Below are positions 1 through 8,903 of a stretch of DNA of 11,085 nucleotides, piece by piece; the stretch's first letter is position 1; each line of letters opens with the position of its first letter. The stretch comes from DASVBJ01 sp036375895 (GTDB taxonomy: Bacteria; Actinomycetota; Actinomycetes; JACCUZ01): NCBI GenBank assembly GCA_036375895.1, contig DASVBJ010000178.1, positions 1-11,085 of the forward strand. Direction: 5' to 3'. The position numbers were made by a program, and so were the translations under genes. The notes under the pieces were generated by a model. It was given only the letters and a program-made list of their open reading frames with translations, did not search any database and was not told the DNA's origin.

Positions 1-1349
1 AGGATCGGCGCCGACCCCGCCGCCCGGACGGGATGCGGCTGTCCTTGCGGCGGGTAGGGCCACGACGCGCACGGCAGCTCGCTCCACGCGATGTAGTCGC
101 CGAAGTGGGGCGCCACCCGTTCGAAGGAGCGCGCGGTGGACCGCACCGTCGCGAGGTCACCCTCTGTCGGGCGGTCGAGGCAGTTCACGGCATAGATCGC
201 GTCGTTGGAGTTGGTCGTGTAGTGCCCGCTCGCGTTCCGGTCGGTGTAGAAGTCGGCGAGCATCAGCAGGGTCGAGCCGTCACCGGCGAAGGCCTCACCC
301 AGGGCCGTCCGCAGCAACGGCCAGCCGCTCTCCTCGTCGTAGAGCGCCGTGACGATGCCGAGTACGGCGAGGGACTCGGTGACCCGACGGCCACTCGTAG
401 CCTTCAGCGGCCGACGGTCGACGTCAGCCAGGAACCGGCTGACCCGGGCGAGCGCCTCCTTGCGACTGCCGCGCAGCGGACAGTCGCCGCGGTTGAGGCA
501 GTCGTCCACGAACGACTGCAAGGCGACCTCGAAGCCCACCGCCTGCTCACGTGCGACATCTTCACCGCCGATCGCCGGGTCGAGCGCGCCGTCGAGAACC
601 ATCGTGCCGACGCGCGACGGGAACAGCTCCGCGTAGGTGGCTCCGAGGTAGGTGCCGTAGGACTTGCCTAAGTAGTGGAGCCGCCGGTCGCCGAGCGCCG
701 CGCGCAGCACGTCCAGGTCACGGGCCGCGTCTCGGGTCCCGACGTGCGCCAGCAGCTCGCCGCTGCGCTGGCCGCAACGGTCGGCGAGGTGGCGCGACAG
801 GTCGACCAGCGTCTGCTCCTCGGTCGGCGTGTCCGGTGACCCGTCGGCCGCGATGAACGCGTCGGTCTCCTTGTCGTCGAGGCACTCGACGGGTGTGCTG
901 CCTCCGACCCCGCGAGGGTCGAAACCCACGACGTCGAAACGGTCCCGCAGGGTCGAGCTGAACACGGAGCTCGCCGCCCGCGCGTAGTCGACCCCGGAGA
1001 CGCCCGGCCCCCCAGGGTTGAGCAGCAGCGAGCCCTTGCGGGCCTTCGGCCGCCCGGCCGGGCGCTTGATCACCGACAGCTCGATCGCGCGCTTCTCCGG
1101 ATGTGCGTAGTCCAAGGGCACCTTGACCCGCGTGCACTGGAAGCCACCCCCGCAGCCCGTCCACCGCAGCCGCTGGTCGTAGAAGCGGGCCAGGCCGGCC
1201 GGCACCGCGCCGGGCCGGGCCGTCGCCGAGCCGACGCTGCCGGTCGGGGTCCCCGGCGTCGCCTCGCGCTGCGGGTCACCCGCCGAGCACGCCGACAGCA
1301 GCAGCGCGGCGACTCCGGCCACCGCGCCGGCCCGGAACCGAAAGGTCAC
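1..1349 (-). CDS. Lipoprotein alpha/beta-hydrolase, tripeptidyl-aminopeptidase (S33) type; 3' end cut by window edge
   Basis: Probably an exported serine peptidase that removes short peptides from protein N-termini at the outer face of the membrane. The GTG start at 1349 gives a short basic N-terminus (TFRFR), a hydrophobic stretch and a lipobox LSAC with Cys21, a typical lipoprotein signal. The body shows the family's landmarks: a CTRVKVPLDYAHP segment near the start, the oxyanion-loop motif NPGGPG at residues 111-116, FDVVGFDPRGVG, and the nucleophile elbow GKSYGTYLG with Ser230, followed by VLDGALDP. The 449 visible codons end just where the C-terminal TAP-like domain should carry the catalytic Asp and His, so the triad cannot be completed here. 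The GTG overlaps the ricT stop as GTGA, with only a weak ribosome site inside ricT, so translation is probably coupled. The family includes Streptomyces SlpD/SlpE and mycobacterial Hip1 (CaeA). The fold is certain; the substrate is unknown. Confidence 0.88.
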   Translation of the reverse strand, partial: MTFRFRAGAVAGVAALLLSACSAGDPQREATPGTPTGSVGSATARPGAVPAGLARFYDQRLRWTGCGGGFQCTRVKVPLDYAHPEKRAIELSVIKRPAGRPKARKGSLLLNPGGPGVSGVDYARAASSVFSSTLRDRFDVVGFDPRGVGGSTPVECLDDKETDAFIAADGSPDTPTEEQTLVDLSRHLADRCGQRSGELLAHVGTRDAARDLDVLRAALGDRRLHYLGKSYGTYLGATYAELFPSRVGTMVLDGALDPAIGGEDVAREQAVGFEVALQSFVDDCLNRGDCPLRGSRKEALARVSRFLADVDRRPLKATSGRRVTESLAVLGIVTALYDEESGWPLLRTALGEAFAGDGSTLLMLADFYTDRNASGHYTTNSNDAIYAVNCLDRPTEGDLATVRSTARSFERVAPHFGDYIAWSELPCASWPYPPQGQPHPVRAAGSAPI

Positions 1350-2215
1350 GAGAGCGTGCCACCCGCCGTCGGGGCGCCGGGCCCGTCGTACGCCGTGGTG
1401 TGGCTCTGGTCGTACGCCTTGCGGGGCCCGCACACGCTCGCCAGCGAGCAGGCACACCGCCGGCCCGTCTCCTCGAGCCGCACCACCACCGAGTCGGCGG
1501 GAACGCTGTGCCCGACGACGGTGCCCGGGCCCTCGTCGGTCGAGATCCGCTGCCCCACCCTGGGGGCTGCCGCCTTGAACTCCTGGTAGAGCGGGTGCTC
1601 GTACTTCAGGCAGCACATCAGTCGACCGCAGGCGCCCGAGATCTTCAGCGGGTTGAGGGGCAGGTCCTGGTCCTTGACCATCCGGACGCTGACCGGCTCG
1701 AAGTCCTTGAGGAAGGTCGCACAGCACAGGTCACGGCCGCACGGGCCGATGCCGCCCTGGACGCGGGCCTCGTCGCGCGGGCCGAGCTGGCGCAGGTCGA
1801 TGCGGGCATGCAGCTCGGCCGCGAGCTCGCGGACCAGCTGGCGGAAGTCGACGCGGTGCGGTGCCGAGAAGTAGATGATGATCTTCTCGTCGCCGTCCAG
1901 GTAGTCGACAGCGACGACCTTCATGGGCAGGCCGTTGCTGCGGATGAGGCGCTTCGCGACCGACCGGGCCTCGGCCCGGCGCGAGCGGTTGCGCTCGTCC
2001 CGCTGAAGGTGCTCCGGCCCGGCGATGCCCGCGCAGACCGGCAGCCCGCCGATGTCGTCGCTCACCCACTGCGGCGCCCAGACGCACTCGGCGACCTCGG
2101 GCGCGGAGTCCGTGGGGACGAGCACCTTGTCGCCGACCTTGGGCTCGTGGCCCCCCGGGTCGAGGTAGTACAGCCGTCCGTAGCGCGTGAAGCTGACGGC
2201 CATCACCATGCCCAC
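1346..2215 (-). CDS. ricT: PSP1-domain protein, RicT/YaaT homolog
   Basis: A homolog of Bacillus subtilis RicT (YaaT). In Bacillus, RicT with RicA (YmcA) and RicF (YlbF) forms an iron-sulfur complex that affects RNase Y-dependent mRNA maturation, sporulation and competence. The 289-residue protein has the PSP1 core (KVGDKVLVPTDSAPEVAECVWAPQW, residues 26-50) and two matching cysteine motifs, CGRDLCC at 159-165 and CGRLMCC at 196-202, with the conserved GGIGPCG and KISGACG contexts. A third cluster, CACSLASVC, lies at 254-262. The start is uncertain: GTG at 2215, ATG at 2209 or ATG at 2203 are all in frame, and a purine-rich GGAGAGG sits 13 bases before the GTG. The gene lies 29 bases after holB and ends in a GTGA overlap with the hydrolase gene. 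In Bacillus it also follows holB. Its partners in actinobacteria are unknown to me. There is no sign of membrane segments. Confidence 0.9.
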   Translation of the reverse strand: MGMVMAVSFTRYGRLYYLDPGGHEPKVGDKVLVPTDSAPEVAECVWAPQWVSDDIGGLPVCAGIAGPEHLQRDERNRSRRAEARSVAKRLIRSNGLPMKVVAVDYLDGDEKIIIYFSAPHRVDFRQLVRELAAELHARIDLRQLGPRDEARVQGGIGPCGRDLCCATFLKDFEPVSVRMVKDQDLPLNPLKISGACGRLMCCLKYEHPLYQEFKAAAPRVGQRISTDEGPGTVVGHSVPADSVVVRLEETGRRCACSLASVCGPRKAYDQSHTTAYDGPGAPTAGGTLS

Positions 2216-2244
2216 CCCGGCCCCACCACCTCTCCGGCTCGACC

Positions 2245-3435
2245 CTAACCGGTGCGCAGGGCCACGGTCATCGCCTCGACGGCCAGCAGCGGGGCGACGT
2301 TCGCGTCGATCGCCTCCCGCGCGGCCAGCACCGCGTCGATGCGCCGCAGGGTCGACTCGGGCGACGCCGACCGGGCCGCGCCGGAGATGGCCTCCCGCAG
2401 CTCCTCGTTGACGAGCTCCACCTCGGCGCCGACCTGCACCGCGAGCACGTCGCGGTAGAACGACGCGAGATCGACCAGCGCGCGGTCCAGCGCGTCCCGC
2501 TTGGCGCGGGTGGCTCGGGCCTTCTGCTGCCGTTCGAGATCCTTGAGCTGGGCGGCCGACCCGGCCGGCATGCCCTTTCCGGTCGTCCCGCCGCCCAGGG
2601 CGCGGCGCAGCGCCTCGGTCTCCTCGACGTCGAGCGAGGCGGTGGTCTCGCGCGCCTCCTCGGTCGCTGCCTCCACCAGCGCCGCGGCCGCCTCTAGCGC
2701 GGCCGGCAGCCGAGCCAGGGACAGCGGCAGCCGCAGCACGGCGTGGCGCCGCAGCCGCGCCTCCTCGTCGGTGGCCAGCCGCTTGGCCCGTCCGATGTGC
2801 CCCTGGGCGGCCCGAGCCGCGAACGCCGCCATGGAGTGGTCGACGCCGTCACGGCTCATCAGCACACCGGCGACGGCTGCCGACGAGGGGGTGCGCAGGG
2901 ACACGTGGCGGCAGCGCGACCTGATCGTCGGGATGACGTCCTCGAGGGCCGGGGCGCACAGCAGCCAGACCGTCCGGTCGGTGGGCTCCTCGACCGCCTT
3001 GAGGAGCGCGTTGGCTGCCTGTTCGGTCAGCCGGTCGGCGTCCTCGATGACCATGACCTGCCAGCGGCCGCCGGCGGGGTGGCGGGCAGCGCGGGCGACC
3101 AGCTCACGCGCCTGGGCCACCCCGATGGAGAGGCTGCTGGTGTTGACGACCGCCACATCCGCGTGAGTGCCCGCGAGCACGGTGTGGCAGGCGCTGCACC
3201 GGCCACAGCCCCCGCTCTCGCACTGCATCGCCGCAGCGAAGGCGCGCGCCGCGTTGGAGCGTCCGGACCCCGGCGGCCCGGTGAAGAGCCAGGCGTGGGT
3301 CATGCCCTCGGCCGGGCCACCGGCGAGCGCGGACGCGGCCGCCGTCGCGGCCCGGGACAGCACCTCGACGGCCTGCTCCTGGCCGACGAGGTCGGCCCAG
3401 ACCGCCGCCGCAGCGGGTGCCGCCGGCGTCGTCAC
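2245..3435 (-). CDS. holB: DNA polymerase III, delta' subunit
   Basis: Clamp-loader subunit that, with delta and tau/gamma, opens and loads the beta sliding clamp on primed DNA. The 396-residue protein has an AAA+ fold: WADLVGQEQAVEVL near residue 13, a P-loop-like GPPGSGRS at 53-60, four zinc-binding cysteines (72, 77, 80, 83), a Walker-B-like VMVIEDAD at 127-134, ANALLKAVEEP at 141-151, and the SRC motif at 173-175 that supplies the arginine finger to a neighbouring subunit. The usual P-loop lysine is Arg59, which fits the known inability of delta' to hydrolyse ATP. After the AAA+ part comes a helical region with an Ala/Glu-rich stretch (about 235-275) and a collar-like C-terminus. The GTG start at 3435 overlaps the TGA of the upstream kinase gene (GTGA), with only a weak GGGA upstream, so expression probably depends on coupling. 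DnaX is excluded by the degenerate P-loop and the neighbours. Confidence 0.95.
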   Translation of the reverse strand: MTTPAAPAAAAVWADLVGQEQAVEVLSRAATAAASALAGGPAEGMTHAWLFTGPPGSGRSNAARAFAAAMQCESGGCGRCSACHTVLAGTHADVAVVNTSSLSIGVAQARELVARAARHPAGGRWQVMVIEDADRLTEQAANALLKAVEEPTDRTVWLLCAPALEDVIPTIRSRCRHVSLRTPSSAAVAGVLMSRDGVDHSMAAFAARAAQGHIGRAKRLATDEEARLRRHAVLRLPLSLARLPAALEAAAALVEAATEEARETTASLDVEETEALRRALGGGTTGKGMPAGSAAQLKDLERQQKARATRAKRDALDRALVDLASFYRDVLAVQVGAEVELVNEELREAISGAARSASPESTLRRIDAVLAAREAIDANVAPLLAVEAMTVALRTG

Positions 3436-5951
3436 CGGTCGTCCCGGACCTGGGGCAGCTGGACCGTCTCGTCGTCGGTGCCGCCGAGGAGCTCGTCGGT
3501 GAGGCTCAGTCTCCGGGTCGGCGGGTCGGTGCCGGGGTCGGCCTGCGGCGGCTCCGCGGAGGCGGCCTGCCGCTCTTGCTCCAGGGCCGCGGCCTTCAGC
3601 GCGGCGGCGTCCGCCTTCCGCGCCGCGGCCTCGGCCTTGCGCCGGGCCTTCGCCTCGGCGGCTGCGGCCTTCTCCCGGGCCCGCTGCTCGTCGCGCTGCC
3701 GTCGCCGCTCGGCCTCCTCGGCCTTCCGCTCCTCGTCGGCCGCGCGCCGCTCCTGCTCGAGCCGCTCGCGCTCCTCGGCCGCGGCCTTCTCCCGGGCGGC
3801 CCGCTCCTCCGCCTCGACCTTCTCCCGGGCGGCCCGCTCCTCCGCCTCGGCCTGCTCGCGGCGGGCCCGCTCCGCCTCCTCGGCGGCTCGGCGCTCCTCG
3901 TCCTCGCGCCGGGCCGCCTCCAGCCGCTCCTGCTCGACCGCGCTCAGCGGCAGCAGCGGCTCCAGGCGGGCCTGGATCAGCGCGGCGATCTCCTCGGGGG
4001 GCTTCGTCGCATCGACGAGGAGGTAACGCGCGCCGCCACGACGCGCGAGGGTGACGAACCGGTCGCGGACCCGCTCATGGAACTCGAGCGGCTCTGCCTC
4101 GAGCTTGTCGGGGCTCTTCACCCGGCGCAGGCCGTCGGTGGGCGGGAGGTCGAGCACGACGGTCAGGTCCGGCCGCAGGCCGTCGGTCGCCCAGCGGGAC
4201 AGGCGAATGACGTCGGGTACGGCGAGGTCGCGCCCGGAGCCCTGATAGGCGATCGAGGAGTCCACGAACCGGTCGGTGACCACGATCGCGCCGCGCTCGA
4301 GCGCCGGCGACACCACGGTCGCGACGTGCTCCGCGCGATCAGCGGCGAACAGCAGCGCCTCGGTGCGCGACGCGAGCCGCTGCTGGTCGGCGTCGAGCAA
4401 CGCCGAGCGCAGCTTCCGGCCCAGCTCGGTGGCGCCCGGCTCGAAGGTCACGACCACCTCGTGGCCCTTGTCCCGCAGCCACTCGGCGAGCAGCCGGGCC
4501 TGGGTGGACTTGCCGGCGCCCTCCCCGCCCTCGAGGGCGACGAAGAAGCCGCCCTGCTTCCCGCGGCGCAGGCCGACCGGCTCGTTGCGGTAGGCCGCGA
4601 CGACGTCGGCGATCAGCGGCACGCCGCGCCGGTCGTCCATCTGCCGCAGCGACATGACCCCGAGGAGGGCGGCCAGCAGGCCGGCGAGCAGCATCGTGAT
4701 GGCGGCGCCGTTGTAGTTGAGCACCATCGCGTCGGTGAGCTCGATCTCGTGGCGACCGAAGGCTGCGGCCAGCAGGGGCGAGACCGCGAGCACGAGCACG
4801 AGCACGACGCGCACCATCGTCTGCACGAAGGCGAACGTGCGCCCCCGCAGGTCGTCGGCCACCTCGAGCCCGATCAGCGTGTAGCCGGTCACCCAGGCGA
4901 CGCCTGCCCAGGCGCCGAGCACGAGCGTGATGATCACCGCGATGACCATGTTCGGGATCAGCGCGAGCAGCGCGAGGGACACCCCCGCCGCCGTGATGGA
5001 CATGCCGAGCAGCCGGCGGCGGCTGAAGTCCGGCACCAGCCGCGGGCCGAAGAACATGCCGATCGCGAGGCCGCAGAAGACGGTGCCGAAGAGGAGGCCG
5101 TAGCCCGGCTCGCCGCCGCCCAGGTCGCCGACGAACGTGCGCGCCAGCCCGACCACCGCGCCGCCGGCGGCGAAGGCGCCGAGCATGCCGGCCACCAGAC
5201 CGCGCACCACCGGCGTCTGGCCGACGAAGCGCCAGCCCTCGACGAGGGTGCGCCAGACGCTCTGCTCCCCCTCGTGGTGCTCGGGCCGGACCCGTTTCGG
5301 GATCTCGCGAAGGCTCAGGATCGTCAACGCCGAGACGAGGAACGTGAGCGCGTTGAAGTACAGCGCGAGGTCGACCTCGTTGAGCGCGGCGACGGCGTTG
5401 TCGAGGATGCCGGTGAGCAGGGCCAGGCCGGAGAAGACGGCGGCCGCGACCGGCGCGGAGCCGTACGTCGTGAAGAGGCTGAGCTGGTTCGCGGTCTCCA
5501 GGCGCTCGCGCGGCACGAGGTTGGGGACCGTGGCCTCCTTGGACGGGATCCACACCAGGCTGGCCGCCTCGATGAGGAACGTGGCCGTCAGCAGCCACCA
5601 GAGGGTGCCGACCAGCGGGATCGAGACGAACAGCGCGAACCGCGCGGTGTCGCAGACGACCATCGTCCAGCGCCGGTCCAGCCGGTCGGCGACGACGCCT
5701 GCGAACGGCCCGATCACGATGGCCGGCGCGAGGCGCAGGATGAAGACCCCGGCGATCGCGAGGTTCGCCGACGCGTAGGTGCCGCTGGCCAGCTGGGCTG
5801 CGAGCGCCGTCAGGGCCAGCAGCCCGAGCCAGTCGCCGAAGCTCGAGAGGGACAGGGCGATCCAGAGCCGCCGGAAGGCCGGGATGCGCAGAACCCCCCG
5901 AAGGTCGTGCTCGGGGTTGACCACGCGTGGGGCGTCGGCAGGGTCGGTCAC
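3432..5951 (-). CDS. tmk: Fused MFS transporter and thymidylate kinase with C-terminal coiled coil
   Basis: An 839-residue three-part protein. Residues about 18-437 form an MFS transporter with roughly 12 hydrophobic segments and the loop motif GVVADRLDRRW at 85-95, resembling the efflux-type MFS_3 group. Residues about 467-665 form a complete dTMP kinase (dTMP + ATP to dTDP): P-loop EGGEGAGKS at 474-482, FEPGATELG from 503 in place of the usual REPGGT, DRFVDSSIAYQGSGR at 560-574, and a LID-like KLEAEPLEFHERVRDRF. Residues about 671-795 are a highly charged Glu/Arg/Ala coiled coil. A tail ends in DDETVQLPQV. The kinase would sit at the inner face of the membrane. The frame is uninterrupted, so the fusion is real on this sequence. 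Similar MFS-Tmk fusions occur in Streptomyces. The GTG start at 5951 has no clear ribosome site but has TAGGCT six bases upstream, suggesting leaderless mRNA. The transported substrate is unknown. Confidence 0.93.
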   Translation of the reverse strand: MTDPADAPRVVNPEHDLRGVLRIPAFRRLWIALSLSSFGDWLGLLALTALAAQLASGTYASANLAIAGVFILRLAPAIVIGPFAGVVADRLDRRWTMVVCDTARFALFVSIPLVGTLWWLLTATFLIEAASLVWIPSKEATVPNLVPRERLETANQLSLFTTYGSAPVAAAVFSGLALLTGILDNAVAALNEVDLALYFNALTFLVSALTILSLREIPKRVRPEHHEGEQSVWRTLVEGWRFVGQTPVVRGLVAGMLGAFAAGGAVVGLARTFVGDLGGGEPGYGLLFGTVFCGLAIGMFFGPRLVPDFSRRRLLGMSITAAGVSLALLALIPNMVIAVIITLVLGAWAGVAWVTGYTLIGLEVADDLRGRTFAFVQTMVRVVLVLVLAVSPLLAAAFGRHEIELTDAMVLNYNGAAITMLLAGLLAALLGVMSLRQMDDRRGVPLIADVVAAYRNEPVGLRRGKQGGFFVALEGGEGAGKSTQARLLAEWLRDKGHEVVVTFEPGATELGRKLRSALLDADQQRLASRTEALLFAADRAEHVATVVSPALERGAIVVTDRFVDSSIAYQGSGRDLAVPDVIRLSRWATDGLRPDLTVVLDLPPTDGLRRVKSPDKLEAEPLEFHERVRDRFVTLARRGGARYLLVDATKPPEEIAALIQARLEPLLPLSAVEQERLEAARREDEERRAAEEAERARREQAEAEERAAREKVEAEERAAREKAAAEERERLEQERRAADEERKAEEAERRRQRDEQRAREKAAAAEAKARRKAEAAARKADAAALKAAALEQERQAASAEPPQADPGTDPPTRRLSLTDELLGGTDDETVQLPQVRDDR
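3785..3849 (-). repeat. 33-bp tandem duplication in the coiled-coil coding region
   Basis: Positions 3785-3816 and 3818-3849 are identical over 32 bases, giving a period of 33. They encode EAEERAAREKV and EAEERAAREKA (residues 702-712 and 713-723 of the fusion protein). The unit is eleven residues, a hendecad, which suits a left-handed to nearly straight coiled coil. Near identity at the DNA level suggests a recent duplication. Confidence 0.85.
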
Positions 5952-5957
5952 GCGGCC

Positions 5958-5963
5958 AGCCTA
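5958..5963 (-). promoter_or_regulatory. Candidate -10 element for leaderless transcription of the MFS-tmk gene
   Basis: On the minus strand the sequence reads TAGGCT, then GGCCGC, then the GTG start codon at 5951. TAGGCT fits the actinobacterial -10 consensus TANNNT, and the six-base gap would place the transcription start on the G of GTG. No TTGAC-like -35 is visible at 17-18 bases, and no good Shine-Dalgarno sequence precedes the start. Both facts agree with leaderless expression but do not prove it. Confidence 0.5.
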
Positions 5964-6027
5964 ACCACGGTCCCCGACGCCGCCCTCCCCCACCGCACAG
6001 GCCACCGCGCGGGTCACCGCCCAGGCC

Positions 6028-6043
6028 GCCGGGCGAGCCCGAC
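6028..6043 (-). terminator. Weak hairpin after topA
   Basis: A CGGG stem with a 4-base loop and CCCG (6030-6041), extended by a G-T wobble pair and a G-C pair, lies 13 bases after the topA stop. It is short and has no T-run. It could attenuate read-through from topA into the kinase gene, but in DNA this GC-rich such stems are common by chance. The rest of the 104-bp gap shows only the -10 candidate. Confidence 0.25.
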
Positions 6044-6055
6044 CGAGTCCGGCAG

Positions 6056-8761
<2,706 letters not shown>

Positions 8762-8814
8762 GCTTCTCTCTCTCGTCGTCGGGCCGGGGATCCCCCGAGG
8801 AAGGTGACGGGCGG

Positions 8815-8845
8815 AGTGTGACCGTACTCGGCCCCGGCCTGTCAA
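8815..8845 (-). promoter_or_regulatory. Candidate promoter of topA
   Basis: In the 142-bp gap before topA the minus strand has a perfect TTGACA (8840-8845). A CACACT hexamer (8815-8820) follows after 19 bases, one mismatch from TANNNT. An alternative TACGGT at 8821-8826 would leave only 13 bases. The predicted leader of about 50 bases contains the purine-rich ribosome site before GTG 8761. The perfect -35 is the strongest part of the case; the spacing is longer than ideal. Apart from this and a short palindrome (8786-8795), I see nothing else in the gap. Confidence 0.4.
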
Positions 8846-8903
8846 ACCGGCGCGCCCGGCGAGTCGTTCCCGACCAGCACCCGGAGCATCGGTGCACGGC
8901 CGG

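Noticed and set aside
2245..3435. The Arg59 for Lys change in the holB P-loop as an inactivating mutation.
   Set aside because: Delta' subunits are normally inactive as ATPases and actinobacterial delta' proteins often have this GSGRS form, so it is expected for the family.
3577..3940. The Glu/Arg/Ala-rich region after the thymidylate kinase as a frameshift artefact.
   Set aside because: The frame is continuous from the kinase to the stop, the heptad and hendecad pattern is regular, and the stop coincides with the GTGA overlap to holB, so the coiled coil is real coding sequence.
8786..8795. A palindrome GGGGATCCCC in the topA leader as a possible operator or hairpin.
   Set aside because: It has no loop, is only 10 bases long, and is easily expected by chance in this base composition.
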